From assembly GCF_009730915.1 (NCBI RefSeq), contig NC_052489.1:28451916-28515915 (forward strand): DNA of 64,000 nucleotides, read 5' to 3'. The notes below the pieces were generated by a model, which was not told the origin of the DNA, did not search any database, and saw only the letters and a list, made by a program, of their open reading frames with translations. Position numbers and translations under genes: made by a program. Source of the DNA: Dioscorea cayenensis subsp. rotundata. Taxonomy: Eukaryota > Streptophyta > Magnoliopsida > Dioscoreales > Dioscoreaceae. Below, one piece after another: positions 1 to 11,594 of this stretch (positions within the stretch are counted from its first letter, which is position 1; every line of letters begins with the position of its first letter).

Positions 1-192
1 TGTCAAGTGGAGCCGTGAGGGGCGTACAAATTGGATCATCAATTTCTAGCACATGTGCATGCCCGGACAGCACTAGCCGTATTTGTTAAATAAATAAATA
101 AATAAATAAGACAACGATATAATGAGAAAATGGCTCTTGCATTTCTGGCTGCAATGAGTTAAATTTTACCGCATTTCATTTTATTTATCTAG

Positions 193-957
193 ACAGATAA
201 CAGTGCCCAGGCAGGTTTGAAGAAAGAATATGCTGATAAAAACCGTCAATTAAGGTTAAGTCTTCCATGTATTGTTTCCGGTTTAATTATATAATTAAGC
301 ACAGGCTAGGGACTAATGTTTTGAGCCTTTGCAGACAAATGAGAGGAGAAAACCTGCAGGAATTAACTTTAGAGGAGCTAATGCATCTTGAAAGAACAAT
401 TGATATTGGATTGACTCGCGTAATGGAAAGAAAGGTATATATATATATATATATCATTATCCAAGTTCTTGGTCATTTTTTTATCCAAAAAAAAAAAAGT
501 TCTTGGTCATTTTATTATTCAACATTAATCAAATTGTTATTCAAACTGTTTTCAGGGTCTACAAATAATGAAACAGTTAAGCAGTCTTCAACAAAAGGTA
601 ACAAATATATATGAGTTCCTTTTAATGTTCTCATTTGTATATATTTCTTTTTCTCTTTTGTTTTACTTAAAAAGAGTTTGTGCATTAATTGTTTGAGACA
701 TAAATTGAAGGAAATGCAACTCCTGGAGGACAATAAGAGGCTGAGAGAAAAGGTTTTTTCATTTATTATTTATTATTTTTACGTGTTTTTTAATTTCTTT
801 AAAAAAAAAAATCTTTTGTAACATGGAGTTTGAATTATTAATTAAGCAGATGGGGTTGTGCATGATTGATCATGCCTCAGTGAGTGGTCTCCATGAAGAT
901 GGCCAATATTCCTCTGAATCAATTGACACTTCTGATACATTACTTAGGCTCGGGTAA
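193..957 (+). CDS. SVP-like: SVP/StMADS11-like MADS-box gene, copy 1, 3' part only
   Basis: This is the K-box and C-terminal half of a MIKC-type MADS-box transcription factor of the SVP/AGL24/JOINTLESS clade (nuclear, floral-transition or dormancy regulators). Exons read at 193-254, 335-434, 556-597, 711-752 and 850-953. Their lengths of 62, 100, 42 and 42 bp are the canonical MIKC sizes. All splice sites are GT-AG and all phases join. Translated pieces include QMRGENLQELTLEELMHLER and EMQLLEDNKRLREK, then a C-terminus ending LLRLG. The frame stops at 955-957 if the last donor is unused. Splicing 953 to 1083 adds one Asn and stops at 1087-1089. The MADS exon and exon 2 lie outside the window. 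No lesion is visible, so this may be the live member of the array. Family call is confident; the exact orthologue is not. Confidence 0.8.
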
Positions 958-2306
958 TTAATATCTTTTAATTTTGATCATTGATAGCTCCTTTTCTTTC
1001 TATGGGTATGAAATTACGAATTAGTTATCTATATATTAATGAGTTTACTTGATTTTATATGAAGCCTACCATAATTCAACAGGAATTGAAGAGAAAAGGC
1101 AAGCATGGCCATGAATCAAGATTGGAGGAAGTACATCCATATATATCCTTTAGAAATAATTACTTGTTTAGTTGTGGAATTGCTCAAATGTTAGTGTATT
1201 TATTTGCCATAAAAAGTATCGTAGCTTTCATTTAGTTGAAGGCAAACCGGGCATCACTGTTGCCATGAAATTTAACATGGTCTGTCTGAGGTTCGAACTT
1301 GTGATCTATTTTTTTTGTTTAATTATTATTTGAAATGGGATAATTTCTACCTTGAAATTTTATGGTTATTGTTGTTGTTGATTTTTTTTTTTTTTTTTTT
1401 TTTTTTATAAATACCCCCAATCTCATTATAAATGTCCATTATAAGCTTTAACTTTTTTGTGGAAAGGAAGACAAGCAATTATAATTAAAATTATTTTGAA
1501 TATTTAGATTATTTTTCTTATTTTGTCTATTTTTTTTATCATAAATTAAGGTTGTGTATTTAAGATGATATTGATGGAGAACAATGTATTTAAATAGATT
1601 GATAAAATCAAATTTAAAATTTGATTATAAAATTAAATATGTGGATATATAATTTGAGATATAAAAGCTTTTAGAAATGGACACTGAGGTGGGGGAGTAA
1701 AATTATCATTTCATTATATAAAGAAAAAGAGAGACAGGTAATGTGTGGAAATACATATACATCTTTGTCAAAAAAAAAAGAAAAAAGAAATACATATACA
1801 CATTGGTATTTTTATTTTATCTCTAATGGGATCAATGAGTTGATCTGCCTTCCAACATTTAGATATTATGTCCGGTGTGGGTCCAAAGAGTGAAAGATAT
1901 ACTGTACTAGTAATTAATAAAGCAAGAAGTACTATAGATTGACTTAATTATAATATAAAACATATGATATAGATTGAATATGGAAGATAAAAATTGGTAG
2001 ATACTTTACTCTTACGTGTTATTTGGTTGATGACTAATTACCAATATTATTCTATGAATTATAAGATATTTCACCTACTCTTTTCTCTGTAAAATTTAAT
2101 TGCTTAAAATTTATTTATTTTTAAATATTAATATTAATAAATATCTGTTTTATTAATGAAAATAATATCTTATTTAATTTTTATTACTAATGAGTAAGTG
2201 AAAATTGTGGAAATATGATGATTTTAGATAATTTTTTTTCCACTAAATAAATATTAAATAAATTCTTTTATGCATGTTTAAGCCGACAAATGAAATGCAA
2301 CCTACA

Positions 2307-2337
<31 letters not shown>

Positions 2338-2480
2338 ATAACACACGGCCTATTAGAGAAAAGGAGAGTGTTTGGCACACAAACACAAATAATAGTTCCA
2401 ACCACCCTCATACAGTGGCCACTAAACAAATATCTCCGCATCATCGTCCACTCTGAATCTTTGAAACATATTTTCGTACA
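958..2480. other. 3' flank of SVP-like copy 1; no gene seen
   Basis: Positions 1083-1290 keep similarity to the 3' end of copy 2 (8190-8450), including a shared stretch around GGCAAACCGGGCATCACTG, so the duplicated unit includes the 3'UTR. The rest is AT-rich spacer with a poly-T run near 1382-1406. I see no coding signal. Confidence 0.5.
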
Positions 2481-2880
2481 ATGAAATTAATATAGATCTT
2501 GCCAGCCACTGCAAGTCTGCAATGAATGAAGCAAAAGAGCCATTAAATAAATATTGAATAAACAAATATCTTTTTGGTGGTTTAAAAAGATATCGTCCAA
2601 ATGGAAAGCAAACAAGGACCATGAGAGAAACCAGGGAAAAAAGTGGTACCCTAAAAATACCTCCCTTCCCCTTTTGTGCATTTCATCTCAAACAACCCCA
2701 AATTAATGTTGGACATGCACAGGTTACTATTATTGGTATAGATCTTCTCATCTCAAATCTCTTTCTCATTTATTTCCTTTGTTGTGTGTGTATATATATT
2801 TCTGTGCAAAATTTGGAGTATTTCTTGTTCTTAATGTGTTCAGTGATGCTTGTTTGTTGATGAGTAGGGGTTAGTGATCA
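2481..2880 (+). promoter_or_regulatory. Duplicated 5' flank of SVP-like copy 2
   Basis: The sequence just upstream of the copy 2 MADS exon is recognisably the same as 10880-11290 upstream of copy 3 (shared AATAAACA-type motif, then CCCCTTTTGTGCAT and CCCCAAATTA blocks). It probably holds the 5'UTR and core promoter, but no single element could be proved. Confidence 0.45.
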
Positions 2881-3074
2881 ATGGCGAGGGAAAAGATAAA
2901 GATTAAAAAGATAAACAATGCAACGGCGAGGCAAGTGATGTTTGCCAAGTGCCGGAGAGCTAGGGTTGTTCAAGAAGTCACAGGAACTTGCCATTTTGTG
3001 TGATGCTGGCGTTGGGCTCATCATCTTCTCTGCTTCTGGGAAGCTCTTTGAATACGCCAGCTCAAGGTATATGT

Positions 3075-3109
<35 letters not shown>

Positions 3110-6100
3110 TGATGATGAATAAAGTTTGAGATTGATCAGAAGATTAAAATAATGTATTTTGATATTGTCATGCATGTTCATCTGCTTTATGGTTTATTAT
3201 ATATATGGTTTTCCATCTTATATATGTAGTTCTTGTTTTTCTTAAGGTTAGACCTCTTATGTTTGCATTTCTTGATGTAGATTTTTGCATGGTTTCTGAT
3301 TATCTGAGTGAGTATTTTATATTGGAGATCGAACTAGTTGATTTGGAGGATGGTGAGAGATCATTTGTGTGTATTGAGGTAGCTTTCTCTTATTGTGTTT
3401 CTTTTAATTCCTCTCCTGGTGTTATGGAATATATAGTTTGCATATAACATAATACAAGTACAATTCTATTCTTTGCTAACTCTTTAAGCAGTAATCCTGA
3501 AAGGATAAATTAAAGAGGGAATTAAAGAAAGCTTAATTTCATGATTAACAACATAATTCGTGTGTGTGTGGTCTTGTATCATTTGCTTAGTTCTGCAACT
3601 TGCTAATATTCCCTCCTTAATTCAATCTTACTATTTCTTGAAGGTCACTGTTCAAATCTCTCATTCTTTCCAAAAGTTTTCTTATATATCAAATTTTTAC
3701 AGTATTATGTTTTACATACTCACATGCACACAAGCTCCACAAGCCAATTAAATTGTTTCTGACAAGCTTTCATGGACATATCATGCACACCTCCTTGTTA
3801 AAAAAAAGGTCACCAAATTAGGGTTTATTAAGTATTTTTATTCTTGGGAAAAATCTTATATCAAGATATTTTTTGTATCTCGGTATATTAGGTGAGTTAA
3901 ATTTGGGGTTATTAATAACTAAAAATAGTTTTTGTGCCTCATAATGTTATTTTTGAGAAATTTATTATATTTAGTTTTCGTAAGCATGAGTAATATGTAT
4001 GTGGAGGTTCAGTGTGTAATATCTATATGGTTTGATAATTCTTTGCCCCTTCATCCATTTTCTCTACTTATGGGTTCATTCTTACATAGACCATGGTTAT
4101 CTTTTGATTTGCTTGGTTTAGTTTGTATTTGACATAGTATTGGAGTTTGATTTGTTTGCAACGTGGTTGATCAAAATAGAGTAGCCCGTAATACTAAGGT
4201 GTAATAAAGTAATTGATATTAATTCCCATATCCATTGATTTAGTAAATATAGATTTATGATATAATTTTGAGTCTCTTGTCCTCTTAATTAGTTTACGTT
4301 TTTAGGTTTGATTGAACCTAGATAATATGTTTGATTTGGAACAAACAATGACAACCCCACATTAAATAAAAAAATTGTGAGTAATTCATTTTTTTCCCAC
4401 AAATCCATGTATCGATGAAGCATGTGCGAGATACTTCGTAAATACAGGATGCAATCCGACAATCCTTCAGAAACAGGCAACAAACTCTTGAATTGCTTGG
4501 AAGCCAAATCTCACATTATTTGTTTATATTATTATAAACTTGATTTGATTCATCTAAATGTTCATTAATTAATTTGTTCCATGTAGTTCACTTGTATATC
4601 ATTATATATATATATATATATATATCTCCAAATTCTTGTAATATATTACTCGTTAATGTTTGAATTGTTTCACACGATAAGTTGGACTTCTTTATTTAAT
4701 GAATATATGTAGTTTTCAAGAATCTTATATAAAGCTACCATGTGGGTTGTATTCAAAGAATTTATACATTTGGATTTTAAAATTTATCTTTTAAAGTTGA
4801 AAATTTAGAGGAACTCAAATGTTCACTCCTCTAATTCAATGAAATTGTGGTAGTTTTGCATGTAGGCTTCCTATGCATGTATGCATATGTCCTTTGTTGT
4901 ATGAACACTTCAATGAACCACATAGATGTTTTTTTAGTCGGATGAAGTTAAAATAAATACTTAATAGTTTTTTAACTAAGTTAAACTTACTAATTTAGTA
5001 AGATATATTGAGTGTTGTTATAACAAATGAACAAATTCAGATTGTATATGATTATAACTACTTTTATGGTCTTTTTTTATGATATTGTGCAGTATTCTTT
5101 TTGTGATTTTTTACATGGTCCTTAGCCTTCATTAAACTTATATTTCATATATATATCACTGCCTGCTTAATTAGTCTCTTTGCGATATTAAGGAGAAAAA
5201 AATCAACGAGAGAAGCTCAGTATAGGTTAACTCCTAAGAATTAATTATGATTGTTGTTTTGGGTTGCTCACATCATTTTGGAGCTTTATGAATTGGATGA
5301 AGTAAAGATGGTGGGGATTAATTGGTATAATAGACTTGGAAAATCAAGAGGAATAAAACCTAATCGAAGTTAATTTTACTACAAATAATTTAAACAGAAT
5401 GATTTGTTGAATTTCTAACTTAAGACGTGAAAGTTAAACTATGCATTTGTTAGTTTGAGTCCTTTAGACCAAATGACTTTTTTGTTAAAAAAAATAAAAT
5501 TCTTTTATTAAATTGTATGTTATCATTTAATTAAATGAGTTTGTGTGGTTCATACAAGCCAAACTACTCAATTTATTATTTATCTTTTGAATCTAGCTCA
5601 ACTTGACTATTACTTGATCTTATACCCACCCCATCAATATTAATAATCATAAGACAAAAATCACAATATGTCACTGATACAAAGAGTGTATTAAATGAAG
5701 AAACAAAAGAATAATATGAAAAGAATTTGAAGAATATTTGAAGAATATTAATTTGATTATACTTGTCCATTTTCTTTCATCGCATCACAATGGATATTAA
5801 TTTGATATGTTATACTAGTCCATTTTCTTTCATCGCATCACAATGGATATTAATTTGATATGTTATACTAGTCCATTTTCTTTCATCGCATCACAATGGT
5901 AATGACTATGAATTTTGAAAAAAAAAAAAAATCATCTCTTCTTTATTTTTATTGTCGATACGAAAGTGTGGACTTTTCATCTTTCTGAAAACTACATGAA
6001 ATCAATTTAATACCATCATCAATTGTAATCACTTGATGTTGTTTTATGGATAAAATAGCATAGATCAAGTAATCTTTTGAGGTAATTTTTCTTTCGCTTT

Positions 6101-8260
6101 TTAGCAAAATCAGACTTAAAACAAAATATATAAGATCACTCAACTAGATGTTTAATGAAGTTTATAAAAATAAAAGAAGTTTTAACAACAAGAGAATTTT
6201 ATGGTGTTAGAAATATAAAATCATGGGCGAAATAAAAAATAAAAAGTTTTAGAAGGGAGAAATATTTAGATAAGGAAAGTGAAGAATGTTTTTGGATATA
6301 GAAATTTCTAGAAAGAGCATGGGGAAGCTGAAAGTTTCTAATTTAAACTATTTCTCTATTTTTCTAGCCACATATTGCATTCCATTGTATTACTTAATTA
6401 GCACATCTGAACTGCATTGAAAATCCTATAGTGATAGAGTTGCTTTAATCTCCATAGTTCCTTAAGTGTAGCTTGTGGCTTTGAAAATGAAGTAAAAGAG
6501 GTGGGTGTAAATTGTGTGAGATAAGATAATTATTAACACCTCATAGGTTAAATAATATAGGTAAACTTTTACAGGACAATGTTATATGAGAAGAAATTTG
6601 GTATTTTTAATGTATAATTATTTGAATAGTTCTTCTATTTTTTTAAGCTTACTTTTTTAGCCTACTTTAAATTGTAGTATTTTAATTTCTATACTATTTT
6701 AATTGAGTCAGACCAATCCCTCTAAACTCTAAATCTTAACGTTAAACCCTCAAGAAAGGGGATTGACATGATTTAATTAAAATAATAAAAAAACTAAAAT
6801 GTTATAATTTAAAGTATAGGGGACTAAAAAGATAAGTTTGGAAAAATAAAATGACTATTCCCCAAATTATGCCTGTTTTTAAGCATTGTTTAATTTAGTG
6901 ATGCATTTGCTGCTCATGAGGACTTGCTCTTATGATGTGATCACCTTTGCCTTACACTTTTGCTTTTCTTAATTAATTTTATTTGAATACATATGGAAGT
7001 TTGAAACAAAAACTATTAAGATATATATACATTGTGGCATGAATTGATTGCTGATGCACATGCATGTCTATCAAGTTAAATAGATGAACATATTCTTGTT
7101 GACATCACAGTACATACAAATTTATATTGAAAGAACACTGAGAAAAATCAAACAAATGAGAACAGGAAAGTCTTGGATCTTAAGAAAGGCCTGGTTTTCT
7201 TCTTGTACCTTATGTGTGTGTGTGTGTGTGTGTGTATTACCATGCGTAAGTTATAACAACAAAGTCAATAATATGAAGAATGGCTCCTGCATTTCTTACT
7301 GAAATGAGTTAAATTTCACTTTGTTTCATTTCATTTCTTTAGCCTGGCAACGGTGACTCTGCAGGTTTGAAGAAAGAATATGCGGATAAAAATCATAAAT
7401 TACGGTTATTTCTTCCATATTAATGGTGTTGTTTATGTGATTGAGCACAAGAACTAATGTTTTGAGCCATTGCATACAAATGAGAGGAGAAGACCTGCAG
7501 GAATCAACTTTAGAGAAGCTAATGCATCTTGAGAGAAGAACTGATATTATATAAACTCGTGTGCTGGAAAGAATGGTGTATGCTTCTATACAAATTAATG
7601 TGTATATATATATATATATATATATAATTATTCAAGTTCTTGATCATTTAATCTCTGAACAACTATTTGTTATTCAAACAGTCTTCAGAAACAACACATA
7701 ATGGAAATGTTTAGTAGTCTTAAACAAAAGGTAAGAAATATAAGTTCCTCTAATGTTCTCACTTGTATATACTTCTTAATTTTTCTTTTCTGTTTTACTT
7801 CAAAATCTTTGTCATGATGAAGGGGATGCAACTCCTGGAGGACAGTAAAAGAGGCTGAAAGAAAAGGTAATTAACTTTTTTAAGCGTTTGTTTCCTATGA
7901 GTATGCATGCTTTAATTTGCATTCTGATAATTAAGAAGATCCTTGTAACATGGAGTTTGAAGAATTAAACAGGTGGAGGAGGATGTGCAGATATATATGG
8001 TTGAGAAGCAGGCTTTGATTGATCATGACTCAGTGAATGGTTTCCATGAAGACAGCCAATATTCCTCTGAACCAGTTCCCCAACAACATGATCTCACTAC
8101 TGATACTTCAGTTCTTAAACTTGGTCGAGAGATTTTTCAATTCAATCATAAAAAGCTCTATTTTCTTTGTATACATATATATATATATATCATGATTCAA
8201 GTTGAAGTGAAAGAGAAAAAAGCTGGCCATGAATGTATTGAGGAGAGAGTAACATACTAA
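2881..8260 (+). pseudogene. SVP-like MADS-box pseudogene, copy 2 (near full length)
   Basis: MADS exon 2881-3066 begins MAREKIKIKKINNATARQV and is otherwise SVP-like. It carries a 4-base insertion (GCTA, 2959-2962), making it 186 bp instead of 182, and reads into TGA at 3001-3003 after 40 codons. A Cys replaces a basic residue of the SKRRRG motif. Exon 2 was not found. Downstream exons are 7343-7404 (62 bp), 7476-7575 (100 bp), 7689-7730 (42 bp), 7823-7866 (44 bp, two extra bases) and about 7973-8123. The 100-bp exon has lost its acceptor (AG to AT at 7474-7475) and has TAA at 7552-7554. A first intron of over 4 kb is normal for the family. A tail homologous to copy 1 runs to about 8260. With at least five independent lesions, no MADS protein can be made from it. 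Confidence 0.85.
5767..5899. repeat. 53-bp tandem repeat, about 2.5 copies
   Basis: A 53-base unit starting CCATTTTCTTTCATCGCATC begins at 5767, 5820 and 5873, nearly identical each time. It lies in the large intron of SVP-like copy 2. Confidence 0.9.
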
Positions 8261-9147
8261 CACTTATGCATATGTATATATATATATATATATATCTATC
8301 ATGATTCAAGTGGTCCTGCAATTGTTTGCACAAATGAAAAGTATGTTTCATTAGTTGAAGACAACCTATGCAACGGTCAATATTGTTTAATAGCAGGCAA
8401 ACCGGGCATCACTGTTGCCCATGAAACATGTCTGTTGGGGAATCTGACCTTTAATTTCTTAGTGGCACAATGGCTACCATATAATATTAAATGGCGGCCT
8501 TGTTTAATTTTGGTTTATTTATTTGTGAAAGTATGAATAAATCACCCTTTCATGATTGAGAAGCTTGGGTAGTAACATGTTTTTTTAAATTTAAAGAATT
8601 TAAAGAACCATTATTATAATCATTGGGCTCATCTTAATTTGAGCGCAGAGTAATTAATTAACGGTACTTTTTATATAAGTTGATTCAATAAAATAAGGTT
8701 TTGAATGTACTCATCTTGATTAAGTTTCTGATTTTGTTTAGTTTACGTGTACGATCGTATTAGAATGATCTGGTTAAATTATTTGCTTTCTTTGTGCAGA
8801 ATGTTAAAGAATAATAACAAATTAATTAACATCTATAAATTAAGGAGACGAAGGACTTGGCGCTTTGCTCTGGCATGTCAAATCACCACCTCAGTTCAAA
8901 AACCAAAAGCACCTTGATCCCCTTGTCTCTCTTCAATTAAAAATCAATCAATCAATCAATCAATCAGGTGGCTTGTCAAAAAAAGAAAATAAAAATGAAT
9001 CAATCAAGCATGTGTCTGGTAAAATAGAAAATAAAAATCAATCTGAAAATCAGATTAGAAAAGAAAAAATAGCAAAGGTCCAATTATTTAGTTCTGGCAT
9101 TTTACGGTTGTGTTTATCTTGAGCCATCCACTTTGAAAAAAATATGA

Positions 9148-9187
<40 letters not shown>

Positions 9188-9652
9188 CACTTTAGAAGTG
9201 GTATACTAATATTAATTTATCTATTTTAAATGATTTGAGTAAATTAACACACATTCACAATCTATTTAATTCTCAATTATAAAAGTGTCATATTTTTTGA
9301 ATTTTAATATAAAAGTCAAATGCTTTAACCACTTGCCTATTATGATGCATCATATGTTTTTTTAAAAAAATATATTTTTATTTTTTTAGCTTTTTTAACA
9401 AAAAAACTATTTTACATAAATTTAATTATTTTAAAAAATAAATTATTAATTATTTAAATATTAATATTAGTGAATAACTATAATTAATTAAAAATACAAT
9501 TTTTAAGATTAAATTATTTAATTTAAATAATATTTAAATTAAACAGAATGAATTTAAACAAAACTTTTTCCTTTTAAACAAAAATTCAATCAACCTTTTA
9601 AAAATTAAACACATATAAATTTCTTACGCCCATCTAACGGAGAATCCTAGCA
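8261..9652. other. Spacer after SVP-like copy 2; no gene seen
   Basis: The 3'UTR-like homology to copy 1 ends near 8450. The rest is AT-rich, with (AATC)n around 8943-8966 and (AT)n around 9158-9185. A small ORF at 8865-9122 is low-complexity and is not believed. Confidence 0.5.
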
Positions 9653-9660
9653 CTCAAAAT

Positions 9661-10258
9661 CAGTGTTTTCAGACTGGAACCGGACCGGGCAGTCGGACTA
9701 GATTGACATGGACCCAACCTTAAAACTGGCCTGGTTCAATATATAAAATCGGATTTTGATAAAACCGGGGTTGAACCGGCAACTCGGGCGATCGGACCGG
9801 TGACCCGGCCGGATCATCAACCCGGGTTTGCACCAAGTTTTTTTTTAAATTCTTATTTTATTTTATAATATATTAATGTTTGGGGGTTATAATGTAAAAT
9901 TATAAAACTAAGGAAGTGAGAGACCAAAAAAATATTTTTATTTTAATTTTTTTATGAATTTCTTAGTTGTGTATTTCGTTGTGAATATTTTTATATTTCC
10001 CAATTAATTTTATATTAGTTTATTTTTATGTTATTTGGTGTATAATGTGGTGTATTTCAATATTTATTTATATAAAATACTGTTTTTATTTTTTTTATTT
10101 TTTATTCTTCAATATTTAATTTTTTTAATTATATATAACTAAAAATTATATTATTTTTAATAAAAATTATTGACCCCGGTTCGACCCTGGTTGAACCCCT
10201 CGACCTCTGACCCCTACTTTTCTGTGGATCGATGACCCGTCCTGGTATGAAAACCTTG
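9661..10258. mobile_element. hAT-like MITE with CCGG-rich arms (copy A)
   Basis: A 598-bp element starts CAGTGTTTTCAGACTGGAAC. Its far end, reverse-complemented, starts CAAGGTTTTCATACCAGGAC, giving imperfect terminal inverted repeats. It is flanked by an 8-bp duplication, CTCAAAAT (9653-9660) and CTCAAAAC (10259-10266), the size expected for hAT. The outer parts are rich in ACCGG/CCGGGTT motifs and the core is AT-rich. No transposase is encoded, so it is non-autonomous. A second family member is at 21312-22228. Confidence 0.75.
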
Positions 10259-10266
10259 CTCAAAAC

Positions 10267-10635
10267 TAATATTTTCTTTAATTTAATAAATAAATAATAA
10301 AATATATTTTTTCAAAAGTAATATTATTTTAAATAATAGTGTGAGTGTAGATTCACTTATCCATATTATTATATTATTATTTTTTAATAAATATGATATA
10401 TATCCGTGACAAAAAAACAATGACATTGACAGTGTGTCTATACATTATTATCCAGCCAACACGAAAATTAAATTAAAAAGTTTTCGTCTATGCGTTCTTA
10501 TCCAACTAATACAAAAACCGGATTACAAACTTTATGTGTTTTGAATTTAGATAATAATAATTTCATAAACCAAAATTTATACAGTGAATTTGGTATTATT
10601 AGACCAAAAATCCTATTGATATTTGTAGACATTGT

Positions 10636-10674
<39 letters not shown>

Positions 10675-11290
10675 TACATTAAAAAAGAAGAATAATATGA
10701 GAGGCTGAAGCAAGCAAGCTTGTCCTCCAACTGCAATAATTCACCCAAGCAAACTGGTGCCGCATCCTCATCATCATACTTTGCGTATTTTCGACACGTA
10801 GTCGTACGGATATTGGAAATCGAGGGGCCCACCAAAATGTTGTCGGGAAAGGAAATATTCTCAAACAAATATATTAAATGCCCAGCCAGCAACAATGAAA
10901 CGAAAGAAGCAAAAGAAGCATATTAAATAAATGAATAAACACATATGCTCAAAACATACAAGCCAAATTGATAGCAAACAACAAGGACTGTGATAGAAAC
11001 AGGAATAATAAAGTACCATACTTCCTTTCCCTTTTGTTGTGCATCCTCTTCTCAAAACCCCAAATTAGATCTCTAACCTACACAGGTACTGTTACTCTGA
11101 TCATGCAGTAGATCCTCTCTTTTTTAGTTTTAGATATTCTCAAATCTCTTCTCTTTTATCTTCTTTTGGTGTGTTTGTATATATATATATATATATATAT
11201 GATTTGAAGTATTTCTTGTTCTTAATTTTGTTCATGCTTGCTTGTTGATTATGAGTAGGAATTAATTGATTGAGCTTGTGAGTGTGATCA
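10267..11290. other. Spacer and duplicated 5' flank of SVP-like copy 3
   Basis: Contains (TAA)n at about 10641-10675. From about 10880 to 11290 it resembles the 5' flank of copy 2. No independent gene is seen; ORFs around 10498-11055 on the - strand are short and low in complexity. Confidence 0.5.
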
Positions 11291-11548
11291 ATAGTAAGGG
11301 GAAAGATGAAGATGAAGATAAAGAAGATAGACAACGCAACAGCGCCGGAGAGCTGGGGTTGTTCAAGAAGGCACAGGAGCTTGTCATATATGGTGGGTGG
11401 TGCGTTGGCCTCGTCGTCTTCTTGACTTCCGGTAAGCTAGCTCTTTGAATGTACCAGCTTATAAGGTATATGTTTATATATATTTGTTTGATAATAAACT
11501 AAGTTTGAGATTGATAAGATTAAAATAATGTATTTTGATATTGTCATG

Positions 11549-11594
<46 letters not shown>

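Noticed and set aside
3205-3447. 80-codon ORF in the copy 2 MADS intron
   Set aside because: No match to MADS exon 2, biased composition, and the homologous part of copy 3 is not open.
5767-5899. Repeat array considered as CRISPR-like
   Set aside because: A plain minisatellite with no spacers, and the sequence is a plant nuclear genome.
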